DNA from: Oligoflexia bacterium | Lineage (GTDB): Bacteria; Bdellovibrionota_C; UBA2361; JBGSMV01 | Length of the DNA stretch: 64,000 nt | Assembly (NCBI GenBank): GCA_019694515.1 | Contig: JAIBBU010000006.1 | Coordinates: 62,001-126,000, forward strand | Direction of reading: 5' to 3' | Part shown: positions 52,468 through 61,109 of the stretch, in pieces | Numbering within the stretch: the first letter of the stretch is position 1 | Layout of the letters: each line of letters begins with the position of its first letter | The notes under the pieces: generated by a model | What the model was told of the DNA's origin: nothing | The model's input: only the letters and a program-made list of their open reading frames with translations | Databases searched by the model: none | Program-made: the position numbers and the translations under genes

Positions 52468-53370
52468 ATGGAGTTAATTTCACACAATACCAAATTCGAT
52501 TTCATGGGGATCGCGAAGATCCCGCTGCTGCTTTCAGTCTTGTTGGTAGCCTTCTCAATCTATGTCTGGTTTGAACAGGGTGATTCGAAATACGGCGTGG
52601 ACTTCAAAGGGGGCAATGAATTCCTCGTGAAATTCACGGACCCGACCAACTCCGAAGCGATCCGGCAGCTGCTCAATAAATCCGGATTGGATGGAGCCAC
52701 GGTGCAGGCTTTCGAGGGTGACAGCAATGAGTTCTCGATCCGCATCGGCGGCGAGGTCGACTCGAAAAGTGCCCGTGCCAAGGTTGATAGCGGTTTGACG
52801 GCAGCGCTGTCCGGTAAATACCAGATAGTGAAATCCGACTATATCGGACCCACCATCGGGGAAGAGCTGCGGCGCAAGGGCTTAATCGCAACCGTGCTGG
52901 CGATGGTAATGATTCTGGCTTACGTGTCTTATCGGTTCGAATTTGCTTTCGCGCTGGGAGCTGTGCTGGCGGTATTCCACGACGTAATCGTGGCCACCGG
53001 CGTCTATCTGCTGGCCGGGCATCAGATTAATATGGGCACGGTGGCGGGCGCGCTCACCATCGTCGGCTACTCAGTCAACGACACGATCGTGATCTTCGAC
53101 CGGGTGCGTGAGGAGCTGCTTAAGGATCGGCACACCCCGATCTCGTCAATTTTCAATACGGCCATCAATTTTACCCTCTCGCGTACCGTCGTAACTAGTT
53201 TGCTGACTCTGCTCTCGGCCTGCGCTCTCTTAGTCCTTGGTGGCGGAGCTATTCGGGACCTGAGTCTTTATCTCGTGGCCGGAATCATCGCGGGCTGTTA
53301 CTCGACTGTGTTTATCGCCTCGCCGATTGTAGTGTTGTGGGAAAAGCTGCGCGGCAATAAGACAGTTTAG
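52468..53370 (+). CDS. secF: Protein translocase subunit SecF
   Basis: SecDF partner subunit, 300 aa with six membrane helices. Signatures are KYGVDFKGGNEFLVKF after the first helix, IGPTIGEELRRKGLIATVLAMVMILAYVSYRFEFAFALGAVLAVFHDVIVA, TIVGYSVNDTIVIFDRVREELL and INFTLSRTVVTSLLTLLSACALLVLGGGAI. Length and motifs are complete. It ends the yajC-secD-secF operon and converges with the methyltransferase gene. CGCTTCTAGAAGCG at about 53405-53418 overlaps the end of that gene and may form a small hairpin. Confidence 0.97.
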   Translation: MELISHNTKFDFMGIAKIPLLLSVLLVAFSIYVWFEQGDSKYGVDFKGGNEFLVKFTDPTNSEAIRQLLNKSGLDGATVQAFEGDSNEFSIRIGGEVDSKSARAKVDSGLTAALSGKYQIVKSDYIGPTIGEELRRKGLIATVLAMVMILAYVSYRFEFAFALGAVLAVFHDVIVATGVYLLAGHQINMGTVAGALTIVGYSVNDTIVIFDRVREELLKDRHTPISSIFNTAINFTLSRTVVTSLLTLLSACALLVLGGGAIRDLSLYLVAGIIAGCYSTVFIASPIVVLWEKLRGNKTV

Positions 53371-53410
53371 CGCTGTCGCCCATTTCTGCTTCAGTCAGGT
53401 TTTGGCGCTT

Positions 53411-54178
53411 CTAGAAGCGATGGACAAATAGCTTGCTCTTACGCTTATCGTCGATCTCAAAGGTTGCCGCAGGGGTGGCCTCGACCTCAAAACTGTTGGT
53501 CAGAAAGACGGAACCGGGCTGCAGCTCTTTCTGAACTTTCTTCCACAGTTCAGGCATTGGACCCGGAGCCAGGAAAGCATACACCACATCAAACTTTGAA
53601 AGATCGAGCTTCCAGAAATCTTGGAAATCGATCTGTACATTGGGGCAGCCAAAACGGCTCTTCCGAATACGGCTGAGCAGGTATGCCAGCGGAGAGATTT
53701 CCACTCCCCAAAAGTGCGCTTCCGGAAAGCGCTGCGCCAAAAAAACCAGTAAACCGCCGAAGCCGCAGCCCAGGTCAATAAAGCGGAAATTCTTGCGGCC
53801 GCCGATCTGTTCTGCAACCAGCTCGTACATCGGAGCTGAAGTTGGATAATACGGTACGCCGGTCCAAAGGGTAGGGAGGTAAAGCAATACCGCCCAGGCC
53901 GCCACAAGAGTGAAGAGCCAGATCGGTAGATTGACTAAGAGTGAGGCCACAGCCGCGGGGAGTATAAAGAGATTCAGCAGCCGCCATACCCGCGGAAAAT
54001 TAAGCCACGACACGGCGAGATAGGCGCCGACGCTTCCTATTAGCAACATCACAAAAGGACGGGGCTGCAAATCTTGCGACTCCAGCAGCTGCATCAGCAC
54101 TAACGCTCCGGCAAGCGCCAGCACCTGAGCCACGATGCTGAAAGCCAGGTAGTAGACGGGTCGGGCCTGATTGATCAT
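53411..54178 (-). CDS. Membrane-anchored class I methyltransferase
   Basis: Encodes 255 aa. Residues 1-115 contain about four hydrophobic helices (YYLAFSIVAQVLALAGALVLMQL, PFVMLLIGSVGAYLAVSW, LWTLVAAWAVLLYLPTLW-like). The remainder is a Rossmann-fold SAM methyltransferase with FRFIDLGCGFGGLLVFLAQRFP (motif I), AHFWGVEISPLAYLLS and FDVVYAFLAPGPMPELW. Membrane anchoring suggests a lipid or membrane-bound substrate. The gene lies four bases after the DnaJ-like gene on the same strand, so the two may be co-transcribed, without an obvious functional link. Confidence 0.82.
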   Translation of the reverse strand: MINQARPVYYLAFSIVAQVLALAGALVLMQLLESQDLQPRPFVMLLIGSVGAYLAVSWLNFPRVWRLLNLFILPAAVASLLVNLPIWLFTLVAAWAVLLYLPTLWTGVPYYPTSAPMYELVAEQIGGRKNFRFIDLGCGFGGLLVFLAQRFPEAHFWGVEISPLAYLLSRIRKSRFGCPNVQIDFQDFWKLDLSKFDVVYAFLAPGPMPELWKKVQKELQPGSVFLTNSFEVEATPAATFEIDDKRKSKLFVHRF

Positions 54179-54181
54179 GGC

Positions 54182-55213
54182 CTATGCCAGAAGAGTCTTA
54201 GGCATATTCTTCCTTACCGGGCTGCTATAGTAACGTTCGAATTCGCCCGCCTTTTCGTTCAGACCGACGGCGCCTAAAGTATCCGGTACCTGTACCATCA
54301 GTCTGATAAAGAGATCTCCACGGGTTCCGTCCTTGGATACGATCCCCCGTTCCTTCAACCGAACCTCGTGCCCTGTTTGGCTTCCCGCCGGCACCTTGAT
54401 CACCATCTGATCTTCCAGCGTTGGAATGGTGATATTGGCTCCGTTTATAGCCTCCCCGATGGTGATGGGCACCTCAACAATCACCCCGCGGTTTTGGAGT
54501 GAGATATAAGGATGCGCAGCGACCCGCACTATCAGCACCAGCTCCTCTCCGGCGTCCTGGGTATTCTGCAGTCTAATTACCGTGCCGCTTTTTGTGCCCG
54601 CCGGAATTTTCACGGAGACTTTGCGCGTGCCTTCGGGTTCTGCAATTTCGATCGTCTTTTTGACGCCGATTATCGCATCCTTGATGGTGCAGGAAACCTC
54701 CAGCACCGAGACTCGAGACACCGCGCCGCGCCGCCGTGATTTGTGCGCCCCTTTCTTGGGGCCGCGCTGCAGTCCTTTGAAAAACTGGGGGATCCTTCCA
54801 AAGACCTCGCTCAGAGGGACATCCCACATCGACTGAGATTCAGCCTGCTGCGTAAGGGTAGTCTCGCGTAAACGGCCGTCCGACTGTGCCTTAGTAGCGC
54901 GTGCGCGGGCCTCAGCCATAGCTCTGGCATAGCGTTCCCTGGCCGTTTTTTCGTCGCGCTGATAAGCTCGATGTGCCTGCGAACGGGCGGCGCCCTGCCG
55001 GAAATCACGTTCGAACTCCGCGTCGAATACGCGCCTCTTTTCGGGGTCACTTAGCACCGTATAGGCTTCAGCGATCGCCTTAAACTTTTCCTCCGAAGCC
55101 TTGCCCGGGTTAACGTCGGGATGATAGCGCCGGGCTAGAATGCGGTAAGCACGCCTGATTTCCTCATGCGTAGCTGAAGTGTTAACCCCCAGAATTGCGT
55201 AATAGTTCTCCAT
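54182..55213 (-). CDS. DnaJ-family co-chaperone (type B, CbpA-like)
   Basis: Encodes 343 aa. The J domain at 1-70 (NYYAILGVNTSATHEEIRRAYRILARRYHPDVNPGK) contains the HPD tripeptide required to stimulate DnaK ATPase. Residues 75-165 form an Arg/Ala-rich linker. Two beta-domain regions (SVLEVSCTIKDAIIGVKKTIEIAEPEG, VSVKIPAGTKSGTVIRLQN, VIKVPAGSQTGHEVRLKERG) correspond to the DnaJ C-terminal substrate-binding domains. There is no Cys-rich zinc finger, which classifies it as type II (CbpA/DnaJB-like). Full length for that class. Confidence 0.92.
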   Translation of the reverse strand: MENYYAILGVNTSATHEEIRRAYRILARRYHPDVNPGKASEEKFKAIAEAYTVLSDPEKRRVFDAEFERDFRQGAARSQAHRAYQRDEKTARERYARAMAEARARATKAQSDGRLRETTLTQQAESQSMWDVPLSEVFGRIPQFFKGLQRGPKKGAHKSRRRGAVSRVSVLEVSCTIKDAIIGVKKTIEIAEPEGTRKVSVKIPAGTKSGTVIRLQNTQDAGEELVLIVRVAAHPYISLQNRGVIVEVPITIGEAINGANITIPTLEDQMVIKVPAGSQTGHEVRLKERGIVSKDGTRGDLFIRLMVQVPDTLGAVGLNEKAGEFERYYSSPVRKNMPKTLLA

Positions 55214-55312
55214 CGCTGTGATTGGAGCTTAACAGAGGCAAGAACAACCAGAAAAGGCCTTGCCAAAAGGGGGCTAATAAACGCTACTACTAGAAATTCA
55301 ACAGGAATCCCC

Positions 55313-55966
55313 GTGGTTTTATCACAACGCAAAATAGCATCTCAGGGCTGGCTTAGATACGCCGAAATGGTAGTCGAACGGGCGGGGGTGCTGGATGACG
55401 ATACCGCAGAACTCTTAGTTAAGGCCTTCGCTGCAGTCCCGCGCGATAGCTTTGTTGATCCCGGATTTGTGCCGCGCGCTAAAGATGATGACGCTCTCCC
55501 GATCGGCTATGGGCAAACAATTTCGAAGCCCTCAACCGTCGCTCGGATGCTGGCCCTGATAGGCTTGCGCCCGGGCATGCGGGTCCTGGAAATTGGGTGC
55601 GGCTCCGGTTACTGCAGCGCGGTGATGGCCGCAGCAGGGGCCGATGTATTTGCGGTCGAGGTGGTAGGGCTATTGGCGCAAAAAACCCGGCGGCTGCTCG
55701 ATCAGCTCAACTTCCAAAATATTTTGATTCGACGCGGAGATGGGCGCAAAGGTTGGATTGAACATGCGCCTTATGATGCGATTGTAATCTCAGCCGCCTT
55801 CGGAGCGGTGGAACCGGAACTTGTCGCTCAGCTTAAGAACCCCGGGGGCCGCATGGTGGCACCAATTGGCAATACGCGCGGGCAGATATTATCGCTTTGG
55901 GAAGCTAAAGGCGGAGGCGTCACGCTGTATCAGCTGGAGCCCTGCAACTTTGTCGAAGGGCAGTAG
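55313..55966 (+). CDS. pcm: Protein-L-isoaspartate O-methyltransferase
   Basis: Repairs damaged proteins by methylating L-isoaspartyl residues using SAM. The 217 aa begin at GTG 55313, after AGGA, and show FAAVPRDSFVDPGF, LPIGYGQTISKPSTVARMLALI, the SAM motif MRVLEIGCGSGYCSAVMA, VFAVEVV, and YDAIVISAAFGAVEPELVAQLKNPGGRMVAPIG. Family residues are intact. The M23 lipoprotein gene follows after 66 bp, the same pcm-nlpD order as in enterobacteria. Confidence 0.95.
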   Translation: MVLSQRKIASQGWLRYAEMVVERAGVLDDDTAELLVKAFAAVPRDSFVDPGFVPRAKDDDALPIGYGQTISKPSTVARMLALIGLRPGMRVLEIGCGSGYCSAVMAAAGADVFAVEVVGLLAQKTRRLLDQLNFQNILIRRGDGRKGWIEHAPYDAIVISAAFGAVEPELVAQLKNPGGRMVAPIGNTRGQILSLWEAKGGGVTLYQLEPCNFVEGQ

Positions 55967-56032
55967 CTCCCCGGGCGCATCCGTATGTTGCGTGATGCGC
56001 AGTTCAAGCTAGACTCGAACTCATAATAATTT

Positions 56033-56812
56033 ATGAGCGTGTCCGCAAATTTGCGCAGTTTTGTCTTGGCGGTTGTTCTCGGCTGTCTCCTATCCGGTTG
56101 CTCGTTTCTTAGCGAACCCGCGCCGCGGAAATTCATTCTCTATCCGGTTCAAGCCGGCGACAGCTTGGTCAGCGTAGGGCGGCGCTTTACCGTAACTGCA
56201 GGCGAGCTGGCGACACTGAATAAAATTCCGAGTTCGGTGGTGCTGCGGCCAGGGCAGGTGCTCAGAGTGCCGTATCGCGGCCAGTCTTTAGCCAAGACGG
56301 CGCGGGATGGCAGTGTCGCCAAACCTTCAGGTCTGCAGCAAGCCCAGGCGGCCCAGCCCAGCGCCAGTTCAGTCAAAGCGCTGCGCCTTTCTCCGGCCTT
56401 CAAGTATGTGGGACATCTTATTTGGCCCGTTGGGGCGGGAGGCGGACACCTGAGCTCCAAATTCGGCAGCCGCTGGTTCTCATTTCATGAGGGGATCGAT
56501 ATCGGGGGCGCAGAAGGGCTGCCGATCTTCGCTTCGCATGCCGGGCAGGTGGTTTATTCCGGCTCCGGACTGCGCGGCTATGGCAATCTAGTTGTAGTGA
56601 GGGGTGAAAGCCTTCTCACGGTATATGGCCACAATCGCTTGAATCGGGTGCGAGTGGGGCAACAGGTGCGTCAAGGTCAGCAGATCGCTGATTTAGGGCA
56701 GAGCGGTAAGGCCACGGGCCCGCATCTGCATTACGAGACAAGGGTAAAGAATCAACAGGGCAAATACGCCGCGGTGGACCCGCTGGTCTTCTATTCCAAG
56801 CAGAAAAGCTGA
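56033..56812 (+). CDS. nlpD: NlpD-like LysM/M23 lipoprotein
   Basis: Encodes 259 aa. The signal peptide FVLAVVLGCLLSGC ends in a lipobox Cys. A LysM domain (about 38-80; YPVQAGDSLVSVGRRFTVTAGELATLNKI) binds peptidoglycan. The C-terminal M23 domain (about 130-255) has HEGIDIGGAEGLPIFASHAGQVVYSG, TVYGHN and ATGPHLHYE, so the H-x3-D and H-x-H zinc ligands appear present. E. coli NlpD is an inactive activator that lacks ligands; this protein may be an active endopeptidase or an amidase activator. The gene symbol rests on domain order and the pcm neighbour. Confidence 0.88.
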   Translation: MSVSANLRSFVLAVVLGCLLSGCSFLSEPAPRKFILYPVQAGDSLVSVGRRFTVTAGELATLNKIPSSVVLRPGQVLRVPYRGQSLAKTARDGSVAKPSGLQQAQAAQPSASSVKALRLSPAFKYVGHLIWPVGAGGGHLSSKFGSRWFSFHEGIDIGGAEGLPIFASHAGQVVYSGSGLRGYGNLVVVRGESLLTVYGHNRLNRVRVGQQVRQGQQIADLGQSGKATGPHLHYETRVKNQQGKYAAVDPLVFYSKQKS

Positions 56813-56887
56813 CGGATTGGCCCAGCGCCGTGATCAGCTTCCCCTTTAGTCGTGTCCATCCCCTGTGCTAATCTAGAGGCTCAATGT

Positions 56888-56964
56888 GCCTCCGTAGCTC
56901 AGCTGGATAGAGCACAGGTTTCCTAAACCTGGGGTCGCAAGTTCGAACCTTGCCGGGGGTGCCA
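56888..56964 (+). tRNA. tRNA-Arg (CCT), integration target
   Basis: Complete 77-nt cloverleaf with encoded CCA. The acceptor GCCTCCG pairs with CGGGGGT, the D arm is GCTC/GAGC, the anticodon stem CAGGT/ACCTG holds the loop TTCCTAA with anticodon CCT, and the T arm is GCAAG TTCGAAC CTTGC. Its last 49 bases are repeated at 61110-61158, marking it as the attachment site of the integrated element downstream. The tRNA stays intact. Confidence 0.96.
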
Positions 56965-57095
56965 GTATTCAGCTGTTCTTTCGGGTCTTTAAGAATATAG
57001 CGGGGCGGACGGTTTTCGCCTCCGGGTCCGCCTGTTGCAATTCACTTCAGCAATTCTCAGTCGCTAGCAGCACTGAGCAATTATTGGGGTGAGAC

Positions 57096-57599
57096 ATGGG
57101 GACCATTAGAGAACATAGGGCAAAGACCGGCACGGTTACTTTCACTGCCACACTGTGGGAAATAGGGCACCCCACAGCATGCGAGACGTTCAGCCGAAAG
57201 AGCGACGCAAAGGCATGGCTGATTCAGGAAAAGGCAAAGATTCAGCAGGGGCTTTACCTTGACGTCGGTCAGGCACACAAGCACACCGTAGGCGAAGCGA
57301 TTGACCGATATTAGGCCGAACATCCTATCGGATGGTGGCAAAAGATTCACCTAAAAGCGTGGCGTGAAGAATTTGGAGCTTATCGCCTTGCGAGCATCGG
57401 CGATGCGCAAATCAGCGACGTGCTATCTAAATGGAAAACTGTAGGGCGAGGACATGGCAAGTTAGGGCCAGCCTCCTGCAACCGATATATGTGCTCTCTG
57501 TCTGTCGTTTTTGAAGCCGCTCGTCGCTGGGGTTGGATGAGAACAAATCCGGTAAAAAATATTCCGAAACCAAAGGAGCCACCGGGACGAGTACGATTT
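57096..57599 (+). pseudogene. Tyrosine recombinase (phage integrase), broken
   Basis: From ATG 57096 the frame reads an integrase N-terminal arm-binding domain (TFSRKSDAKAWLIQEKAKIQQGLYLD, HTVGEAIDRY), then an in-frame TAG at 57312-57314. It continues without a frameshift into the core-binding domain (GAYRLASIGDAQISDVLSKWK, SCNRYMCSLSVVFEAARRWGWMRTNPV). The homology ends near KPKEPPGRVRF, where the catalytic domain with the Arg, His and Tyr residues should begin. Sequence to 57791 stays open but is unlike an integrase. It is inactivated by both a stop and loss of the catalytic part. Confidence 0.88.
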
Positions 57600-57835
57600 G
57601 ACCTGAATGCTTATGGTATTGGTTTGCGAAAAGAAGTGGCAGTTCAGTCGTCCGAGCACGTCGGCTGGCAAAATGACGAAACTGGATTCCGCGCAATTCT
57701 TCGCGCTGACGGCCAAGCTTTGCACAACGAAGCAATCACGCAGAAAAACGGGGCGACGCTGAGTTGGTGCGTGGCACTCGAAGCGCGGTAAGTTTTCTAC
57801 GGTTCAGAGTTAGGGAGGCGCACGAGTACGTTGAA

Positions 57836-58945
57836 TTACCCGTTAAAGGCTCTTTTTAACTCTCGCCGCGCTTCTCTCAATTTATCGTTGCGGTTTTGCG
57901 CGCGAGCCACCAATCGATACCGCTGGTAGCGGTCCAGAGTTTTCTGTGTGCATTCCACGTCGCAGGGTCCTTCGAGGAAATTTACTAACCCTAAAGAATC
58001 GTTGTTTGCCAACAGCACAGACTGGCTGGGTAAAAATGCGTGTCTATAAGCTTGTATGATGGTGCATGAATTATGTATGCCAACAAATTCGCGAGTCATG
58101 TTCAATGTGCGACCTCTATTTTTAGGAGATGGCTCGCCAATCATCATTATTTTGCTCGTTAAAGGGAAAAGGAAAACATAGGTATCCAGAGAAGCACCTT
58201 TTCTTAACGGGATTTGGTCTGGAGGAGTCCACTCGCTCGGCATTAGATTCACAGGCGAATCACATGTTGCAAAATACTCGTCGTTACCTTTCGCAAAAGC
58301 CATGTGCCAATGCTTGGACTCGAGTAGCGTAGCGTAGTCTAAAATTTGCTTAACTTGCAGATATACAACATATGAATGGTCCATTTGAAATTGGTATTCA
58401 TCCTCAGCTTCAACGAAGCATCGAAATTGCTTGTAGGTGAGGTTCTTAATAAGTTCCGAACAACCTGCCGCGGCCATCACTTGGAGATAGCTATCTTCTG
58501 AAGCAGTCTGTGTGTTCATCATTGATTTTAGATAGCGGTCTGAACTTTTTCGAATAAAATCTCGCATGCCCGGAGAAGTCGCCATCAGTCGAGCGATATT
58601 GTAAATGAGAGTCTTGTGGGGTTCGGAGTACGACGGCGGAAGATGCTCGCACTTAAGAAGATGACGCACCACTTCTTCAAACTGACTTTCCGTTTGACCT
58701 ATGTCGTATTCAAGTTGATACGGGTCCGGCATTTGTGGTGTTGGTTCCATCCAAAAATAGTCCAACTCTTTAGCAACATTCACTGGCCGCGTGCAAAATA
58801 CCTTATGATTCTTCTGGTCGAAAACGTGAAGTTTCTCGTCTTCGCTGTGGTTGGGGGTGAAGTACTTTAGATAAGACTTTGAGATGTAGTGGTGTTGGCG
58901 TGGAACATTAGACTTTCTCTCGCTTTTTAGAACATTCACTCTCAT
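57836..58945 (-). CDS. DUF4238 family protein (element cargo)
   Basis: Encodes 369 aa. The N-terminus NVPRQHHYISKSYLKYFTPN followed by VFDQKNHKVFCTRPVNVAKELDYFW is the DUF4238 pattern (HY near the start, YLK-x-F, then a conserved N-V-A). The middle is helical (YNIARLMATSPGMRDFIRKSSDRYLKS) and a strand-rich part contains EYFATCDSPVNLMP and LFPLTSKIMMIG, where the family often has D-x-P. The function is not established; members occur widely on mobile DNA. It is transcribed toward the integrase remnant, opposite to the operon on the right. Confidence 0.8.
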   Translation of the reverse strand: MRVNVLKSERKSNVPRQHHYISKSYLKYFTPNHSEDEKLHVFDQKNHKVFCTRPVNVAKELDYFWMEPTPQMPDPYQLEYDIGQTESQFEEVVRHLLKCEHLPPSYSEPHKTLIYNIARLMATSPGMRDFIRKSSDRYLKSMMNTQTASEDSYLQVMAAAGCSELIKNLTYKQFRCFVEAEDEYQFQMDHSYVVYLQVKQILDYATLLESKHWHMAFAKGNDEYFATCDSPVNLMPSEWTPPDQIPLRKGASLDTYVFLFPLTSKIMMIGEPSPKNRGRTLNMTREFVGIHNSCTIIQAYRHAFLPSQSVLLANNDSLGLVNFLEGPCDVECTQKTLDRYQRYRLVARAQNRNDKLREARRELKRAFNG

Positions 58946-59052
58946 TTTGGCGTTATAAAAATCAATTATTTGATAACAGTGTAATACAGAAGGGGATAGG
59001 AGCTAAACTGTCTTTGTTGCCAAACTCATGGTAAACTGAGAGTCTCAAAATA

Positions 59053-59817
59053 GTGCTGCGATATTCCGCAGGGAGAGTTTCGTTTTTAGGGTATTTGGTG
59101 GTCCGGGCAAACGATTTTAAGACGCATAGTATCCGTCTAGCGATTTTTTCTAGCACTCCCGGAGCTATTTCGCAGGCAAAGATTTTGCAGCCCTTAGTAT
59201 CGGAGTATTCGAATATTCTGGATGGTGGAATTACGGCTGTGCCTGTTCCACCTGATGCTCCTCCTGAGATTCCGCGAGTTATTCTGATGAGCAAGAGTAG
59301 GGAATGGCGTGTCCAAGGTAGTTCTGACAGGTTAGATTGCTTTTGGACTTTACCTCAAGGCATGAACGCTTCGGTCAAGCCGACCGCGTTGGACACTGGC
59401 GTTCAAATGATTTCTCATGTGGTGGAGAAATCCAATATTCGAGTCGGACGATGTGCGGTTGTTTTTGTTCGACTGTTGGAACACCAAAGCCCTGGAGAAG
59501 AATTGTCTCGATATTTTTGTAATGAGGCGGCTAAGTCTGGACCGCTTAAGCGCTCCGAGAATTTTGAAATTCACAATCATAAGGTTTATGAACTGATTGA
59601 TTCTAATTCTGCAATTAAAATTAATAGTTGGGTTCGATGCAAAACTGGAGGAACAGTGAGCGGCAACAAGCGTGTGATTATTGTGGAACAAGACTTAAAC
59701 ACTCTGGGGGAAGAATTGAAGTCAAGAAACTTCACTTCCGGGTCTCTCAAGGGGTTTTTTAAGGCCGCAGCTAAAGAGGCCGATAGTATATTGGAACTAT
59801 ATTTCCCGTCGAGGTAA
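59053..59817 (+). CDS. Element operon gene 1, unknown
   Basis: Encodes 254 aa from GTG 59053, the first start after an in-frame TAA at 59032. Residues about 55-100 read SEYSNILDGGITAVPVPPDAPPEIPRVILMS followed by WRVQGSSDRLDCFWT, faintly reminiscent of TIGR04255-type sporadic proteins (a pro-rich P-x-I-P-R strand, then a D-R-L/F-x-W strand). The C-terminal half is alpha/beta (GRCAVVFVRLLEHQSPGEELSRYF, RVIIVEQDLNTLGEELKSR) and ends in a Lys-rich helix. There is no signal peptide or known catalytic motif. It is separated by 5 bp from gene 2. Confidence 0.65.
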   Translation: MLRYSAGRVSFLGYLVVRANDFKTHSIRLAIFSSTPGAISQAKILQPLVSEYSNILDGGITAVPVPPDAPPEIPRVILMSKSREWRVQGSSDRLDCFWTLPQGMNASVKPTALDTGVQMISHVVEKSNIRVGRCAVVFVRLLEHQSPGEELSRYFCNEAAKSGPLKRSENFEIHNHKVYELIDSNSAIKINSWVRCKTGGTVSGNKRVIIVEQDLNTLGEELKSRNFTSGSLKGFFKAAAKEADSILELYFPSR

Positions 59818-59822
59818 CTCTA

Positions 59823-60512
59823 ATGATGGTTTCAGAATATTCAGCATTAAGTACTTCTACATCATTTATTTCGCCAATTGATACCACGGCCTTTTGGCTA
59901 ATATTCGCGCGCGCTCAGTTAAGTGAGAAAAGTGAGCCGACATTTTCCTGCTTTGAAGGTGAGATGCTTAAAATGGACATTGCAGGAAACAAGGAGACTG
60001 AATTGCCAGTAGGAACGTTTCAGTTTGTCATTGAATCGCTGAAACACGTCGTGACTTCCGATTCAGATAAAAGCTTTACTCCTCCTGAATCGTTTACTAC
60101 TACACTCTTGAAATGGCATGACCACTGCTCGGGTAAACGTGAGCAAACGCTAACTGATATTCTTTCTCGTCTTCTTGGCCTTCTTCAGAGTGACCCAGAG
60201 GATGACGAGTATGTTGTTCCATCGGATGCCGCAGTTTCTAGAACCTCAGATATATTGATTGGAGCGTCTACTTTCCGTGAACGCGAAATTCCTTTGGCGG
60301 CAGTTTCGGCCAGTGACGAAGGGGATGTGCGAACTGAGTGGCTTGGCGAGAAAAAACAAATTAGCCTTGTGGTCCCTTCGAACGAAGAGCACAGAGCCTA
60401 TATTTTCCACGAAGACCAAGACGGCTATGGTATAGAATGGAACGTCTCCTCTGACGTATTGGCAAAGTTCTTAGACTGGTTTGAGTCGAAATCTCAGTCT
60501 GAATGGACATGA
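59823..60512 (+). CDS. Element operon gene 2, unknown
   Basis: Encodes 229 aa. GAGG at 59811-59814, inside the end of gene 1, sits eight bases before ATG 59823. The N-terminal part is mixed (FWLIFARAQLSEKSEPTFSCFEGE). Residues about 85-125 are helical, and the C-terminus (residues 140-225) is a beta-rich segment with SDEGDVRTEWLGEKKQISLVVPSNEEHRAYIFHEDQDGYGIEW. The D-E-G-x-V-R-x-E-W strand is a recurring pattern in uncharacterised proteins I have seen described only as hypothetical. No membrane segment. Its stop overlaps gene 3. Confidence 0.62.
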   Translation: MMVSEYSALSTSTSFISPIDTTAFWLIFARAQLSEKSEPTFSCFEGEMLKMDIAGNKETELPVGTFQFVIESLKHVVTSDSDKSFTPPESFTTTLLKWHDHCSGKREQTLTDILSRLLGLLQSDPEDDEYVVPSDAAVSRTSDILIGASTFREREIPLAAVSASDEGDVRTEWLGEKKQISLVVPSNEEHRAYIFHEDQDGYGIEWNVSSDVLAKFLDWFESKSQSEWT

Positions 60513-60943
60513 CAGAACGACTTGACCCTGTTCCATGTGAGGAACTACTGCATCGTCTACTCCGCAACAAAACTCATGTCGATGCTGGTAGTGGCAAAGC
60601 CCTGCCTGCAGCTTTCCATCGTCGTCCGACTGAGTCTGGACTATCTGTGGACTTGAAGTCACTTAGAACTGTGGAGGAGAGTTGCAGTAGTTTAAGGAAG
60701 GTTTTTGGCGTGGTCTCCCTTCATACCGGCTCAGTTCGCGACGTCTCTACGGTGCAGGGCACAACTGGTGAGCGGATTAATTTGGAAGTAGTGCATGACC
60801 CTGTTGACCATACCGATAAGCCAAACCCTGCTCATACTTTGATTTGTAAGGTGCCACTCCGAGAGGAGAATCTTGCCGGTGCCGAACACGTCGCACGTAT
60901 GCTTTCGCTTCAGGCTCGAAAAGTTGCGATGCCACGAGAATAG
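60509..60943 (+). CDS. Element operon gene 3, unknown
   Basis: Encodes 144 aa from ATG 60509, whose ATGA overlaps the stop of gene 2 (a second ATG lies six bases earlier in frame). Conserved-looking segments are LLHRLLRNKTHVDAGSGKALPAAFHR, GLSVDLKSLRTVEE, GVVSLHTGSVRDVS and LEVVHDPVDH...NPAHTLI, followed by a helix with HVARMLSLQARKV. The A-F-x-R, S-V-D and H-D-P/N-P-A-H motifs look like a compact binding or enzymatic fold, but I recognise no named family. Coupled translation makes a complex with gene 2 likely. Confidence 0.62.
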   Translation: MTERLDPVPCEELLHRLLRNKTHVDAGSGKALPAAFHRRPTESGLSVDLKSLRTVEESCSSLRKVFGVVSLHTGSVRDVSTVQGTTGERINLEVVHDPVDHTDKPNPAHTLICKVPLREENLAGAEHVARMLSLQARKVAMPRE

Positions 60944-61109
60944 GTTTTCGTGTTGCAGCAGTGTTGCAACTACTCCAATACATCTCAATCATTCTCGACA
61001 ACTCTCAATACTCTTGCTAACCTTCGAGACTGTAATGGCTTGTAATTGCTGAAGAGATAATTCATCGAAATTGCAAACTGTTTATTGTGTGCTCCCCTTC
61101 TGACCGAAT

